Source: Promethearchaeota archaeon
GTDB lineage: Archaea; Asgardarchaeota; Lokiarchaeia; Sigyniarchaeales; SOKP01
DNA: 64,000 nt
NCBI GenBank assembly: GCA_016926735.1
Contig: JAFGOA010000036.1
Span: forward strand, 33,821 to 97,820
Reading direction: 5' to 3'
Shown: positions 63,966-64,000 of the stretch, piece after piece
How the letters are laid out: each line of letters begins with the position of its first letter
How positions within the stretch are numbered: the first letter of the stretch is position 1
The notes under the pieces: generated by a model
Seen by the model: only the letters and a program-made list of their open reading frames with translations
What the model was told of the DNA's origin: nothing
The model's database searches: none
Position numbers and translations under genes: made by a program

Positions 63966-64000
63966 TAAAAAAAAAAAAAAAAGAAAAAAAAAAATAATAA
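63966..64000. repeat. Poly-A-rich low-complexity tract at the window edge
   Basis: Two long A runs interrupted by a single G and followed by ataataa. On the minus strand this is a T-rich tract that could act as a terminator for whatever lies to the right. It carries no other information. Confidence 0.4.

Noticed and set aside
1..64000. Mobile elements, CRISPR arrays, tRNA or rRNA genes
   Set aside because: I looked for transposase motifs, spaced direct repeats and T-loop/cloverleaf patterns on both strands and found none that hold up.

Overview
This is a very AT-rich stretch (roughly three quarters A+T by eye) of an archaeal chromosome, most likely from an Asgard archaeon of the Lokiarchaeia type. 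The information-processing genes are archaeal: TFB, Rpo7/Rpo4-type stalk subunit, Spt4, Rpo10, ribosomal proteins eS24, eS31, eS28, eL8/L7Ae, eL24 and eS6, KEOPS Kae1/Bud32, PAN, deoxyhypusine synthase and archaeal ProRS. Mixed in are genes typical of Asgards: a Rag/Arf-like GTPase, a Ras/Rab-like GTPase, two roadblock/LC7 proteins, a leucine-rich-repeat protein and very long coiled-coil or solenoid proteins. No tRNA, rRNA, CRISPR array or insertion sequence was recognised.

Layout. 1-9.6 kb: a winged-helix regulator, a zinc-ribbon membrane protein, a DUF2085-like membrane protein overlapping an alpha/beta hydrolase, a large degenerate-GTPase/solenoid protein and TFB. 10-21.5 kb: signalling and envelope genes (Rag-like GTPase, PAP2 phosphatase, PHP hydrolase, LRR protein, roadblock protein, a degenerate M20 peptidase, Ras-like GTPase, HAD phosphatase, CTP-dependent lipid kinase, UroD-like protein, second roadblock protein). 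21.8-30.5 kb: a DNA-repair operon of a Dna2-like iron-sulfur nuclease-helicase, Mre11 and Rad50. 30.6-38.2 kb: the transcription/translation cluster with RNA polymerase subunits, ribosomal proteins, a dephospho-CoA kinase and the Kae1-Bud32 pair. 38.5-52.9 kb: metabolism and sensing (radical SAM, Fae-Hps, a nitroreductase/PNPOx/MarR operon with a palindromic operator, a TrmB-type protein with a giant coiled coil, a secreted protein paired with a membrane-bound winged-helix regulator, a CDF-like transporter flanked by winged helices, a histidine kinase). 52.9-64 kb: a 40-residue acidic protein, a methyltransferase/ATP-grasp fusion, PAN, arginine decarboxylase divergent from deoxyhypusine synthase, a VTT membrane protein, ProRS, EngB and a DUF4240 protein.

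The most striking result is that four universally conserved genes in the 30-38 kb cluster (rpo7/rpoE1, kae1, rpo10/rpoN, rpl24e) have no ATG, GTG or TTG at the conserved N-terminus. Each instead has ATT, ATA or ATC exactly where the family starts, preceded by a good Shine-Dalgarno sequence 7-9 nt upstream. This points to real use of AUU/AUA/AUC start codons, and it means standard gene callers truncate or miss these genes (eL24 is missed completely). The second is the Dna2-like/Mre11/Rad50 operon, which brings together homologues of the eukaryotic DNA end-resection machinery in one transcription unit and carries an unusual C-x6-C zinc-hook motif in Rad50.
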